The notes under the pieces: generated by a model
Told to the model about the DNA's origin: nothing
The model's database searches: none
Seen by the model: the letters and a program-made list of their open reading frames with translations, nothing else
NCBI GenBank assembly: GCA_024236075.1
Contig: JACKLE010000002.1
Coordinates: 1 to 64,000, forward strand
Direction of reading: 5' to 3'
Origin: Alphaproteobacteria bacterium
Lineage (GTDB): Bacteria; Pseudomonadota; Alphaproteobacteria; JACAEB01
Length of the DNA stretch: 64,000 bases
Translations under genes and position numbers: made by a program
Part shown: positions 1 through 8,506 of the stretch, piece by piece
Numbering within the stretch: the first letter of the stretch is position 1
Layout of the letters: each line of letters opens with the position of its first letter

Positions 1-233
1 ACGATTCCCAGCTCGAGGCGCGCGGCTTTTTCCTTCGCCTCCATCGCGACGATCTCGGCACGCAGAAATACAACGGCTATTCCTGGCGCTTCGACGGGCT
101 GGCGCTGAAGCCCGCGACGCCGCCGCCCCATCTCGGCGAGCACAATGCCGAAATCCTCAAGGAGCGCCTCGGCATGAGCGATGCCGAGATCGCGGCGCTG
201 CGCGAGGCGAAGGTGATCGGCGAGGTGCCCTAG
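1..233 (+). CDS. CaiB/BaiF (class III) CoA-transferase, C-terminal end only
   Basis: The window opens inside this gene; the reading frame starts at base 3 and ends at TAG 231-233. About 76 residues remain. They read GTQKYNGYSWRFDG, then PPPHLGEHNAEILKERLGMS, which is the usual tail of class III CoA-transferases that move CoA between acids (carnitine, formyl-CoA, bile acid and racemase relatives). The 'G.HN.EIL...G.s..ei..L...GvI' ending is the family signature seen here. The substrate cannot be told from the tail, and the catalytic Asp lies outside the window. The next gene is on the opposite strand, so this is the 3' end of its unit. Confidence 0.8.
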   Translation, partial: DSQLEARGFFLRLHRDDLGTQKYNGYSWRFDGLALKPATPPPHLGEHNAEILKERLGMSDAEIAALREAKVIGEVP

Positions 234-321
234 GGCCGCTTCAAACGAAGGCCAGGCGCTTCTCAGGCCGCGCAGGAGCGGGGACCGGTCCGGGAGGCGA
301 TGCGATCCGGGACAGGGCGGG

Positions 322-1803
322 TCAGTCCCTGTTGCGGGACTTGGGATTGTCCGGCGCCGGACGGTCCTTCCACAGCTCGGGGTCGAAGCGCGGATCGAGA
401 TCCCAGGGCACGACGTCCGAGGTCTCGGCGTACCAGTCGAGGAGCAGGTCCTTGAGCGCCCGCTCGGTGGCGGCATGCTCGGGGCGGCCGGAAAGGTTCA
501 CGAGCTCGTGCGGGTCGCCCGCGCGATCGTAGAGCTCGTCCGCCTCGTAGCGCCGGTGAACGAAGGCATGGTCCTTCGTCCGCACCGAGACGGCCCGTCC
601 GCACCAGCGGGCTATGTCCTCGTGCATGAGGTGAATCTTCGTGGCGTAGGGGAAGAAGTCGGTGGTCTCGATCACGGGCTCCTCGTTGGGCCGGAAGCCG
701 ACCTCGGCGAAGACCGCGTCCTTGTGGCGCGTCGCCGGGTCGGAGAGAACCGGAAGCAGCGAGCGTCCGAAATGGCAGTGCCGCGCCTCGGCGCCCGCGA
801 GCTCGAGCACGGTCGGCATCACGTCGAGAAGCTCGACGAGGCTGTCGCTGCTGCGCCCTTGCGGAAATCCCGGCACCGCGGCGATGAGGGGATTGCGCAG
901 GAGGCAGTCGTCTGCTCCGGCATGCCATTTCTCGACGAGGCCGTAGTCGCCGAGATATTCGCCGTGGTCGGTGAAGAAGAAGGTCGCTGTGCGGTCCTGC
1001 GCTCCCGTGCGCTCGACCGCCTGCATGACGCGCCCGAGCTGCCAGTCGACGCGCGAGATCATGCCGTAATAGGTCGCGACCAGCTCGCGCCAATCGTCCT
1101 CGCTCATCGAGGCCGTTCCGTAGCGGCGCGCGAGCTCGGCCATGAAGTTGGGCTTTCGCGACAGATCGGCCCGGTGCGGCAGCGGCATGGCGCTGCGGTC
1201 GTGCAGCGAGAACCAGGGCTCCTCCACGACGAAGGGCGGGTGAGGGAAGGTGAGGCACACGAAGAGAACCCAGGGCTCCTTCGGCCGCTCCGCCAGCCAG
1301 CCCTCGGCGGTGCGGATCGTCGCCTCGTCGAAATCGACCACGACCTCGTCGTGCTTGGGCTCGCGCCGGCCGTAGTAGAAGCAGCGCGACATGACGTGCT
1401 CCTGGCCCAGCGTGGGCTTGCCGTGCCCCTGATCGGGCCAGGTCAGGAAGCCGCAATGGTCGGTGGCCTTGGCGGTGAGGCCCTCGGCGAAGGTGTCGCC
1501 GCGAAGCCCGGCCCAGAGCACGGTGTAGCCCGCTTCCTTCAGCAGGCTGAGCATGTTGGGTTCCCAGGGCTTGATGAGATGGTTGAGCGTGCGGTGCCCC
1601 GTGACGTGCGGATACCAGCCGGTGAGGAGCGAGGCTCGGCTCGGGCTGCAGAAGCTGTTCTGCGCATAGGCGCTCGTGAACGCCGTGCCCCGCGCGGCGA
1701 GCGCGTCGATGTTCGGGGTCTTCACCGCCGCGTTGCCGAAGGCGCCGACGCAGTCGGCCCGGAGCTGGTCGGGCATGAAGAGGACGATGTTGGGCCGCGG
1801 CAT
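322..1803 (-). CDS. Type I sulfatase (choline-sulfatase/arylsulfatase-like)
   Basis: A 493-residue hydrolase of the alkaline-phosphatase superfamily that should cleave sulfate esters. The start MPRPNIVLFMPDQLRAD begins right at the catalytic fold; longer in-frame starts add low-complexity sequence with no homology, so ATG 1803 is chosen. The formylglycine motif is canonical: FCSPSRASLLTG with Cys52. Asp12 and the later TDHGEYLG segment supply metal ligands. No signal peptide is visible, so a cytoplasmic enzyme acting on an imported small sulfate ester is likely. It ends opposite the CoA-transferase gene and is followed upstream by the HxlR regulator on the same strand. No sulfatase-maturating enzyme gene lies in the window. 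Confidence 0.85.
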   Translation of the reverse strand: MPRPNIVLFMPDQLRADCVGAFGNAAVKTPNIDALAARGTAFTSAYAQNSFCSPSRASLLTGWYPHVTGHRTLNHLIKPWEPNMLSLLKEAGYTVLWAGLRGDTFAEGLTAKATDHCGFLTWPDQGHGKPTLGQEHVMSRCFYYGRREPKHDEVVVDFDEATIRTAEGWLAERPKEPWVLFVCLTFPHPPFVVEEPWFSLHDRSAMPLPHRADLSRKPNFMAELARRYGTASMSEDDWRELVATYYGMISRVDWQLGRVMQAVERTGAQDRTATFFFTDHGEYLGDYGLVEKWHAGADDCLLRNPLIAAVPGFPQGRSSDSLVELLDVMPTVLELAGAEARHCHFGRSLLPVLSDPATRHKDAVFAEVGFRPNEEPVIETTDFFPYATKIHLMHEDIARWCGRAVSVRTKDHAFVHRRYEADELYDRAGDPHELVNLSGRPEHAATERALKDLLLDWYAETSDVVPWDLDPRFDPELWKDRPAPDNPKSRNRD

Positions 1804-1873
1804 GGGGCTCTCCCGGTTATGGACGCGGTCAGTTTGGACCGGCGAGCGGTGCGCGCCAAGGGGACCTGGCGCG

Positions 1874-2590
1874 TCAGCGCGAGGCCGCCGGCCGTCCGGT
1901 GCCCGGTCCGAGCGGGCGCTTGCGGGGCGAATCGGCGAACACGCTCGGGCGGAGCCACGTGGCGATGCTGCGCGTGAGCGCGGGGGTCCCTTCGAGCACG
2001 AGGTCGCCGGATCGCGTGGCGTCCCGGTAGGTGCGGTCGCCCATCCAGACCTCCGACATCGTCCGCACGGACGAGGTGATGTAGACGTCGACGTCCTGGC
2101 CCGGGTCCTTGAGGCAGAGCTCGACGCGCGCGCCGTCCACGAGGAGCCACCAGCGCCGCTGCTGCTCGAGATCGGTGAACTCGAACCGGACGACCGCATG
2201 ACCGCCGGCGATGGCGTCCGGATCGACGCTGCGCTCCAGATAGGCCATGAGCAGCTCGACGTCGAAATCCTCGTCGAGAAGATTGTCGCGCGCCCAGCAC
2301 AGGCCCCATTCGCCTATGGCCATGAGCGCGGGCATCAGCTCGTCCGCGGCCTTCGTCGGAAAATACTCGAAGCCCTTCTGGCCCTGGATTCGCCGCTTCG
2401 CGACGAGGCCCTGGTCCTCGAGGAATTTGAGCCGGCTTGCGAGGAGCGCGGGCGAGATGAAGCCGAGGCCACGCTGAAACTCGCTGAAGCGCCGCGCGCC
2501 CATCAAGAGCTCGCGGATGATGAGGATCGTCCACCGCTCGCCTAAGATCTCGGTGGCCTTCGCGATGGGACAGAACTGGCCGTATTTCAT
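1874..2590 (-). CDS. HxlR-family transcriptional regulator with C-terminal sterol-carrier-like domain
   Basis: 238 residues. Residues 1 to about 100 are an HxlR winged helix: MKYGQFCPIAKATEILGERW, then TILIIRELLMGARRFSEFQRG, a recognition region near 40-60 and a wing near 70-80. Cys7 sits in the position of the conserved HxlR cysteine. Residues about 120-225 resemble an SCP2-like ligand pocket (VRFEFTDLEQQRRWWLLVDG), as in two-domain HxlR proteins. It lies just upstream of the sulfatase on the same strand and is divergent from the small tautomerase, with 141 bp between, so it may control either. The effector is unknown. The ATG at 2590 matches the family N-terminus exactly. Confidence 0.85.
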   Translation of the reverse strand: MKYGQFCPIAKATEILGERWTILIIRELLMGARRFSEFQRGLGFISPALLASRLKFLEDQGLVAKRRIQGQKGFEYFPTKAADELMPALMAIGEWGLCWARDNLLDEDFDVELLMAYLERSVDPDAIAGGHAVVRFEFTDLEQQRRWWLLVDGARVELCLKDPGQDVDVYITSSVRTMSEVWMGDRTYRDATRSGDLVLEGTPALTRSIATWLRPSVFADSPRKRPLGPGTGRPAASR

Positions 2591-2731
2591 GCGCAAATCC
2601 TCGAGGAGGTGCGGAACTATAAAATCTGTAGTGCGATGCTTCAATCCGTGAACTTTCGAGGCGGAGGCGGAAAGCGCATCTATCCCCGCAGCCGCCGGGT
2701 CGGCCGGCGGATGAGCGAAGGGAGATCGCAA

Positions 2732-2953
2732 ATGCCTCTCGTCACGATCGACGTCATCAAGGACGTGTTCACGCCTGCCCAGAAGGAAGAGCTCATCGCG
2801 AAGGTGACCGATGCCATGCTCTCCGTCGAAGGCGAGGCCCTGCGCCAGGTCACCTGGGTCCGCATCATGGAGGTCGAGGAAGGCGACTGGGCCATCGGCG
2901 GCAAGATGCTCGCCGCGCGCGACGTCCACAAGCTGGCAGCGGGCGGGCGCTGA
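2732..2953 (+). CDS. 4-oxalocrotonate tautomerase family protein
   Basis: A 73-residue member of the tautomerase superfamily. After Met removal the N-terminus is Pro (MPLVTIDVIKDVFTPAQKEE), which is the catalytic base of this family. The chain then follows the family layout: helix TPAQKEELIAKVTDAM, and a beta strand VTWVRIMEVEEGDWAIGGK. A GGGAG-like ribosome site precedes ATG 2732; the upstream in-frame ATG at 2711 would bury the catalytic Pro, so it is not used. Members act on enol/keto acids in aromatic breakdown or have unknown roles. It is divergent from the HxlR gene. Confidence 0.85.
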   Translation: MPLVTIDVIKDVFTPAQKEELIAKVTDAMLSVEGEALRQVTWVRIMEVEEGDWAIGGKMLAARDVHKLAAGGR

Positions 2954-3006
2954 AGGCCCGCATGGGCGCCGCGTGCCGCCGGGCGCGCGGCGCCCGAGCG
3001 CGCCGG

Positions 3007-3945
3007 TCAGATCGTCCGCCGGAGGATCGTGAGCGCCGTCACGCGCGCGGTCAGCAGCGTGACGCCGCACACCGCGACCGGCACGAGGACCGCGAGCAGG
3101 AAAAGCTTCGAGTCCGAGGCGAGCGCGGGGGCGAAATAGTCGTTGCCCCTCGAGGCGATCGCGAGCCCCCAGAGCGCGGCGAGCGCGGCGAGCGCGCCGG
3201 CGAGGCCCCCGAGCGAGCCGATGATGGAGAAATGGCGCTGGAACTCGCCGGCGATGAAGGCGTCGTGCGCGCCCATGAGGTGGAGCAGATCCACGAGCTC
3301 GCGATTGGTCTCCAGGACCGCCCGCGTCGCGAAGACGATGGTCGCGACGGTCGCGACGCCGATGAGCCCGAGCGCGAGCGCCTCCAGAAGGCGCACCCAG
3401 CTCCAGAAGGTGAGGAGCTGGCCTTTCCAGCGCAGATGCGTGTCGAGCACCGCCCCCGGCACCGCGTTCTTCAGCCGGTCGGCGAGAATGGCGAGGTCCG
3501 GCGGGTGCGCCGTGTCGACGCGCACGTCCACGAGCTGCGGCAGGGCAAGATCCGCGGGCAGATTGCCTTCGCCGAGCCAGGGCTCGAGCAGGGCGCTCGC
3601 TTCCTCGCGCCCGATGGGCTTGACCTCGCGCACGCCGGGCGTCGCCTCGAGCACGACGAGCGCGCGCTCCACCTGCTCGCTCGCCGCCATCTCCTTGGTC
3701 GGCACGAGCTGCACGGTCACGGCCTGGGTCAGTCCGATGGACCAGCTCGCGAAGACGCGGTCGATGGTGAGCGTTCCGCCCGCCGCGAGGCTCGCGAAGA
3801 AGGACATCACCGCGACGATCGAGAAGAGGAGCCCGCTCGAGGCCCAGCCGAGCGCGATCAGGGGCGGGCGCTTCTCCTTGCGCGCCTTCAGGGCCTCGCT
3901 CAGGGCCTCGCGCGCGGCCTCCGCGACGGCTTGGGCCTGGCTCAT
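3007..3945 (-). CDS. ftsX: Cell division protein FtsX (ABC transporter permease)
   Basis: 312 residues. There is an N-terminal membrane segment near residues 28-55 (ALGWASSGLLFSIVAVMSFFAS), then an extracytoplasmic loop to about 175 (VTVQLVPTKEMAASEQVERAL, TPGVREVKPIGREEA), then three membrane segments in the FtsX permease domain. With FtsE it forms the divisome complex that controls periplasmic cell-wall amidases through EnvC-type partners. The ATG overlaps the ftsE stop (ATGA at 3942-3945), so the two are translationally coupled. Sequence divergence from the E. coli protein is high, as is normal in alphaproteobacteria; gene order supports the call. Confidence 0.88.
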   Translation of the reverse strand: MSQAQAVAEAAREALSEALKARKEKRPPLIALGWASSGLLFSIVAVMSFFASLAAGGTLTIDRVFASWSIGLTQAVTVQLVPTKEMAASEQVERALVVLEATPGVREVKPIGREEASALLEPWLGEGNLPADLALPQLVDVRVDTAHPPDLAILADRLKNAVPGAVLDTHLRWKGQLLTFWSWVRLLEALALGLIGVATVATIVFATRAVLETNRELVDLLHLMGAHDAFIAGEFQRHFSIIGSLGGLAGALAALAALWGLAIASRGNDYFAPALASDSKLFLLAVLVPVAVCGVTLLTARVTALTILRRTI

Positions 3946-4649
3946 GGCGCGGCCTCCTCGGCTTCGGCGGCCCAGTCGCGCGCGGCCGCCGCCGAGAGAA
4001 TGGCGAGGCGGCCGGCCTCCAGATGCAGATGCGGGGCGTCGATGCGCGCCGTCAGCGTCCGGTCGTGGGTGGCTATGAGCACCGTCGTGCCGAGGCGGTT
4101 GAGCTCGACGAAGAGGCGCAGGAGCCTCAGGCCCATCTCGTGATCCACATTGCCGGTGGGCTCGTCGGCGAGCAGGAGGTCAGGCTTGGCGACGATGGCG
4201 CGCGCGATGGCGACGCGCTGCTTCTCCCCGCCCGACAGCGTCGGGGGCCGGGCGCCCATCTGGTCCTTGAGCCCGACCCAGGCGAGCAGCTCCTCGACGT
4301 CCTCCTTGTAGTCGCGCGCCGTCATGCCGGAAATGCGCAGCGGCAGGGCGACGTTCTCGAAGCTCGTCAGGTGGTCGATGAGGCGGAAGTCCTGGAACAC
4401 GACGCCGATGCGCCGTCGCAGCGCCGGGAGCGCGGCGCGCGGCGTCGTCGCGATGTCGTGGCCGAACAGGCTGATGAATCCGCGGGTCGGCCGGCCGGCG
4501 AGATAGAGAAGGCGCAGCAGCGAGGTCTTGCCCGCGCCCGACCGGCCGGTAAGGAAGTGGAACGAGCCCTGATGGAGCTCGAAGGTCACATCCTTCAGCA
4601 CCTCAGGGCCCTCGTCGTAGCGCAGTCCGACATTCTCGAAGCGCAGCAT
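3942..4649 (-). CDS. ftsE: Cell division ATP-binding protein FtsE
   Basis: 235-residue ABC ATPase. Walker A is TGRSGAGKTS (residues 34-43), the signature is LSGGEKQRVAIARAIV, Walker B is PDLLLADEPTGNVD, followed by the switch ATHD. The N-terminus MLRFENVGLRYDEGPEVLKDV is typical FtsE, and its length is normal for the family. It energises FtsX at the septum, coupling ATP hydrolysis to activation of peptidoglycan hydrolases. It is the first gene of the ftsEX pair and is divergent from the zinc-ribbon gene; the 197-bp gap should carry both promoters, but I see no clear boxes. Confidence 0.95.
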   Translation of the reverse strand: MLRFENVGLRYDEGPEVLKDVTFELHQGSFHFLTGRSGAGKTSLLRLLYLAGRPTRGFISLFGHDIATTPRAALPALRRRIGVVFQDFRLIDHLTSFENVALPLRISGMTARDYKEDVEELLAWVGLKDQMGARPPTLSGGEKQRVAIARAIVAKPDLLLADEPTGNVDHEMGLRLLRLFVELNRLGTTVLIATHDRTLTARIDAPHLHLEAGRLAILSAAAARDWAAEAEEAAP

Positions 4650-4846
4650 CCGCTCAAGGCCTCGATCGCGCCGTCACGGCGCGGAAATGGCACCACCCCG
4701 CGCCGACTCGTCTAGCGCACGCTTCGGCGGCGAGGCAACCGGAGAGCTGTCGAAGGCGGTGCGGCGGATGCGCTTGGCCGGGACCCTCCGACGCGGTATC
4801 AATGGATGGGAGAGTTGCGGGGCAATAACGGCTTCTCAAGGCGGCC

Positions 4847-5599
4847 ATGATCATCACCTGCCCGTCCTGCGGGACGCGCTACAAGTCCGAGGCGGCCAGG
4901 TTCGAGCCGTCGGGACGCAATGTGCGCTGCGCGAAATGCGGCCATCGCTGGTATCAGGACCCGCAGGCGGCGAAGTTCGAGCCCAAGCCGGTCGATCCGA
5001 CGGCGGAGGCCCCGGCGGGCCCCGTCGCGCCCGCCATGACCGCGCCGAAGCTCCCCGAGACCCCAGCCGCGCGCAGCTTCGGCGCCAAGGGCTCGGCGGC
5101 GAGCGCGGCGGCCTACGATCTGAGCCGCGCCGAGGCCGTCGCCGCCGAGACGAGCGGACGCAGCCCGGGCTGGCGCAAGACGTTTGCGGCTGGCGCGGGG
5201 ATCGCGCTTCTGGGCCTCGCCGCGCTGGCGCTCCTCTTCCGCGTCGATATCGTGCGTGCCTTCCCGCCGAGCGCGAGCCTTTTCGGCCTTCTCAACCTTC
5301 CCATCAAGGCCGGCAACCTCTGGTTCGAGGATTCGGCCTTCGAATGGCGCCACCAGGACGGCAAGACCATCCTCGTCGTGAAGGGCGAGATCGTGAACCT
5401 GACCGACGAGACGCAGCCGGTGCCGCCCGTGCGCGTCGTGCTGCGCGACGCGCAGGAGGCCGAGCTCTACCACTGGGTGTTCGTTCTCGACGATGCGCGT
5501 CTTTCGCCGCACGGGCGCACCAAGTTCGAGCAATGGCTCGCGAGCCCGCCCGTCGAGGCGCGCGACGTCGTCCTGACCTTCGTCTCCGGTCAGGGATGA
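4847..5599 (+). CDS. Zinc-ribbon (MJ0042-type) membrane protein with DUF3426-like C-terminus
   Basis: 250 residues. The N-terminus holds a CxxC...CxxC zinc ribbon, MIITCPSCGTRYKSEAARF then VRCAKCGHRW, with Cys5, Cys8, Cys28 and Cys31. A proline- and alanine-rich linker follows, then one membrane helix at about 110-135 (FAAGAGIALLGLAALALLFRV), and a C-terminal domain of beta strands (GKTILVVKGEIVNLTDETQ) of the DUF3426 type. The ribbon probably faces the cytoplasm and the C-terminal domain the periplasm. Its place beside ftsEX and hpt is a recurrent alphaproteobacterial arrangement. Function is unknown; a sensor or envelope role is inference. Confidence 0.8.
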   Translation: MIITCPSCGTRYKSEAARFEPSGRNVRCAKCGHRWYQDPQAAKFEPKPVDPTAEAPAGPVAPAMTAPKLPETPAARSFGAKGSAASAAAYDLSRAEAVAAETSGRSPGWRKTFAAGAGIALLGLAALALLFRVDIVRAFPPSASLFGLLNLPIKAGNLWFEDSAFEWRHQDGKTILVVKGEIVNLTDETQPVPPVRVVLRDAQEAELYHWVFVLDDARLSPHGRTKFEQWLASPPVEARDVVLTFVSGQG

Positions 5600-5640
5600 G
5601 ACGCGCGCGACGCGCGCAAATCGTCTAGAACTGCCGTCCC

Positions 5641-6183
5641 GTGAGCCCGAGCCCGTCCGAGCCGACCCCCATCTTCCGCGCCGAGGACATCGCCCGGCGC
5701 GTCGAGGCGCTCGCGCGCGAGATCGACGGCGGCGAGGGCTGGCGCGCGCGCGGCGTGCGGCCCGTGCTCGTCTGCCTCCTGCGCGGGGCCTTCGTCTTCA
5801 CGGCCGATCTCGTGCGCGCGCTCGAGCGCGCCGGCGCGGGAGCCGATGTCGACTTCCTCCATCTGTCGAGCTACGGCGTCTCGCGCGTGCCCGAGCGTCC
5901 CGTCGCGCTCATCGCCGACCTCACCAGCGATATCGGCGGGCGCGAGGTCCTCATCCTCGACGACATCCTCGACACCGGCGCGAGCCTCGCCTTCGCGCGC
6001 GCGCACTGCGCCGCGAGGGGAGCCGCGCGCGTGCGCACCGCCGTCCTCCTCGACAAGCAGCGCCAATCCGTTCCGCGGGCGGATTATTGCGGCTTCCCTT
6101 GCCCGGACCGCTTCGTCGTCGGCTACGGCATGGACCTCGCCGGCACGTGGCGTGGCCTCGCCTACATAGGGGCCGTCGACTAG
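5641..6183 (+). CDS. hpt: Hypoxanthine phosphoribosyltransferase
   Basis: 180 residues, starting at GTG 5641, 41 bp after the zinc-ribbon gene. The PRPP-binding loop is VLILDDILDTGASLAFA, the hallmark of type I phosphoribosyltransferases, and PVLVCLLRGAFVFTADLVRAL forms the early PPi loop. The hood region includes VDFLHLSSYG, and the purine-binding C-terminal part is DRFVVGYGMDLAGTWRGLAYIG. It salvages hypoxanthine and guanine to IMP and GMP in the cytoplasm. Likely co-transcribed with the gene before it. A xanthine-preferring relative is possible, but the FVVGYGMD segment favours Hpt. Confidence 0.9.
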   Translation: MSPSPSEPTPIFRAEDIARRVEALAREIDGGEGWRARGVRPVLVCLLRGAFVFTADLVRALERAGAGADVDFLHLSSYGVSRVPERPVALIADLTSDIGGREVLILDDILDTGASLAFARAHCAARGAARVRTAVLLDKQRQSVPRADYCGFPCPDRFVVGYGMDLAGTWRGLAYIGAVD

Positions 6184-6214
6184 AGCGGCCCGCGCCGGGC
6201 CGCCCCGACGCGCC

Positions 6215-8407
6215 TCAGGGCGTGCCGGCGGCCTCCTGCGCGCGATAGGCCTTCCAGCTCTCGTCGATAAGGAAGGCGCGGACGGCCGCCACGTCGTCCG
6301 CACCGAGAACGTCCGAGAGATTCGGCATGCCGCCCGCCTCGCGCGCGCCCCGCAGCACGATGGCCTCGAGCTCGGCGTAGGTCGATGCGCTCGCGAGGCG
6401 CAGATCGGGCACGACGCCGCGATGCACCGGGGTCGACATCGCCGTGTGGCACATGGCGCAATTGGCGTCGTAGAGCGCGAAGCCTTGGGCGATCAGCGCC
6501 GCATCGCCTTCGGCCGGCGGCGGCTCCGGCACGCGGACCGGGGGCAGCGGCTCGCCCGGAACCTCGGGCGCGCCGTCGAGCGCGAAGGCCAGCACGCGGC
6601 CCTCATTGCCGTAGGTCTCGATCGCCGTGCCCGGACCTATCGCCTGGATGCCGGCGCCGCCCCAGCCGGAGAGCACGGCGATGTACTGCCTGCCCTCGAC
6701 CGCATAGGTGACCGGCGGCGCGAGAATGCCGCCCTTGACGGCGATCTCCTTGAGGATCTCGCCGGTGTCGGCTCTGACGGCGAGGAGCCGCCCGTCGCCC
6801 GTGCCCTGGAAGACGAGGCCGCCGGCGGTCGCGAGCACGCCGCCATTGAGTATGACGGGATGGTCGATCTTCCAGCGCACCGTGCCGGTCGCGGGATCGA
6901 AGGCCTCGAGCATCCCCTGGCTCGGGGGCGGCGTGAAGGCGGGCGCCCCGCCGGGGCCGGGCCCGCTCGCGCCGACCGCGCCCCCAATGGCGCGGTTCCA
7001 GCTCCCCTTGCGGAAGCGGAAGCTCTCCTCCTGCGAGTAGAGCTTGCCCGCGTCGAGCGCGGGGATGTAGACGAGGCCCGTCTGCGGGCTGAAGGCCATG
7101 GGCTGCCAGTTGTGGCCGCCCGCCGGCCCGGGCTGAACGAAACTGGGTCCGTCCTTGTAGAGAAGATCGGCGTTCTCGACCGGCCGTCCGGTCGCGAGAT
7201 CCACATGGCTCGCCCAGGTCACCTTGACGAAGGGCTCGGCGGAGAGCAGCTCGCCCGTCGCGCGGTCGAGGACGTAGAAGAAGCCGTCCTTCGGCGCCTG
7301 CATCAGGACCTTGCGCTCCCGCCCGCCGATTTCGAGCTCGGCGAGCATGATGTGCTGCGTGGCGGTGAAATCCCAGGTGTCGCCCGGAACGACCTGGTAG
7401 TACCAGGCCATGGCGCCCGTATCGGGGTTCAGCGCCAGGATCGAGGCGAGGAAGAGATTGTCGCCGCCACCGGGGCTGCGCACCCAGCGGTTCCAGGGGG
7501 AGCCGTTTCCGGTGCCGACATAGAGGAGGTCGAGATCGGGATCGTAGGCCATGGAATCCCAGGCCGTGCCCCCGCCGCCGATCTCCCACCATTTGGGGGC
7601 GGCGGGGTCCTCGCTCGCCGCCCAGGTCGCCGCCGCCTTTTCGAGCTCCGGGCTCTCGAAGGGCTTCGAAGGGTCGCCGGGCACGGTGTAGATGCGCCAG
7701 ACCCGCTCGCCGGTCGCGGCGTCATAGGCCGTGACGAAGCCGCGGGCGCCGTATTCGGCGCCGCCGTTCCCGATGATGACCTTGTCCTTCACGACGCGCG
7801 GCGCCCCGGTGATGGTGTAGGGCACCTCGCCGCCGATCGTGTCGACCTCCCAGTCGACCTTGCCGGTCGCCGCGTCGAGCGCGACGAGGCGACCGTCGAG
7901 CGTTCCGACATAGACGCGCCCCTTCCACACCGCGACGCCGCGGTTGACGACGTCGCAGCACGCGTAGCGCCCCCATTTTCCCGGCACCTTCGGATCGTAA
8001 TGCCAGAGCTCCGCGCCGGTCTTGGCGTCGAGGGCATAGACCGTCGACCATGAGCCGGTCGCGAAGAGGCGGCCGTCGACCACGATGGGCGAGGCCTCGA
8101 GCCCGCGATTGGTGAGCGTCTCGTATTCCCAGACGAAGCCCAGGCGCGAAACGCTTTCCGTGTCGATCTGGTCGAGCGGCGAGTAGCGCTGCTCGGAATA
8201 GGTGCGCCCATAGGAGAGCCAGCTCTCCGGCTCCGCGTCGGCCGCGACGATCCGTGTGCCGTCTATGTCGGCGACGGTCGGCGCCGGCGTGCTCTCGGCG
8301 GCGGGCGGGCTCTCGGGCCTCTTCGGCTCTTCCTGCGAGCAGGCGGCAAAAGCCGCCGTCAGGCCGGCGAGCACCAGGACGCCGGCGCGGCGAGCGAGCG
8401 ATGTCAT
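6215..8407 (-). CDS. PQQ-dependent quinohemoprotein alcohol dehydrogenase, predicted lipoprotein
   Basis: 730 residues. ATG 8407 gives a lipoprotein-like signal (LTAAFAAC, Cys23); the longer upstream start adds charged residues before it. The body is an eight-bladed PQQ propeller: adjacent Cys150-Cys151 (RYACCDVVNRG), the conserved GDTWDFTATQH near the active site, and repeated tryptophan-docking motifs such as YALDAKTGAELWHY. The last 100 residues are a cytochrome c domain with CAMCH (650-654). It oxidises alcohols in the periplasm and passes electrons through its own heme. No PQQ biosynthesis gene and no partner cytochrome gene is nearby. Substrate preference (ethanol, longer alcohol or polyol) is not evident. 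Confidence 0.92.
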   Translation of the reverse strand: MTSLARRAGVLVLAGLTAAFAACSQEEPKRPESPPAAESTPAPTVADIDGTRIVAADAEPESWLSYGRTYSEQRYSPLDQIDTESVSRLGFVWEYETLTNRGLEASPIVVDGRLFATGSWSTVYALDAKTGAELWHYDPKVPGKWGRYACCDVVNRGVAVWKGRVYVGTLDGRLVALDAATGKVDWEVDTIGGEVPYTITGAPRVVKDKVIIGNGGAEYGARGFVTAYDAATGERVWRIYTVPGDPSKPFESPELEKAAATWAASEDPAAPKWWEIGGGGTAWDSMAYDPDLDLLYVGTGNGSPWNRWVRSPGGGDNLFLASILALNPDTGAMAWYYQVVPGDTWDFTATQHIMLAELEIGGRERKVLMQAPKDGFFYVLDRATGELLSAEPFVKVTWASHVDLATGRPVENADLLYKDGPSFVQPGPAGGHNWQPMAFSPQTGLVYIPALDAGKLYSQEESFRFRKGSWNRAIGGAVGASGPGPGGAPAFTPPPSQGMLEAFDPATGTVRWKIDHPVILNGGVLATAGGLVFQGTGDGRLLAVRADTGEILKEIAVKGGILAPPVTYAVEGRQYIAVLSGWGGAGIQAIGPGTAIETYGNEGRVLAFALDGAPEVPGEPLPPVRVPEPPPAEGDAALIAQGFALYDANCAMCHTAMSTPVHRGVVPDLRLASASTYAELEAIVLRGAREAGGMPNLSDVLGADDVAAVRAFLIDESWKAYRAQEAAGTP

Positions 8408-8506
8408 GCGAATTCCCCCAAAGCACCCTTGTCGGCTTCTTCCGCGCATGGCGCGGCGGATGACCCTATTCCAGTTTTTGCCAATGTCGAATCGGTGTCC
8501 GCGCCC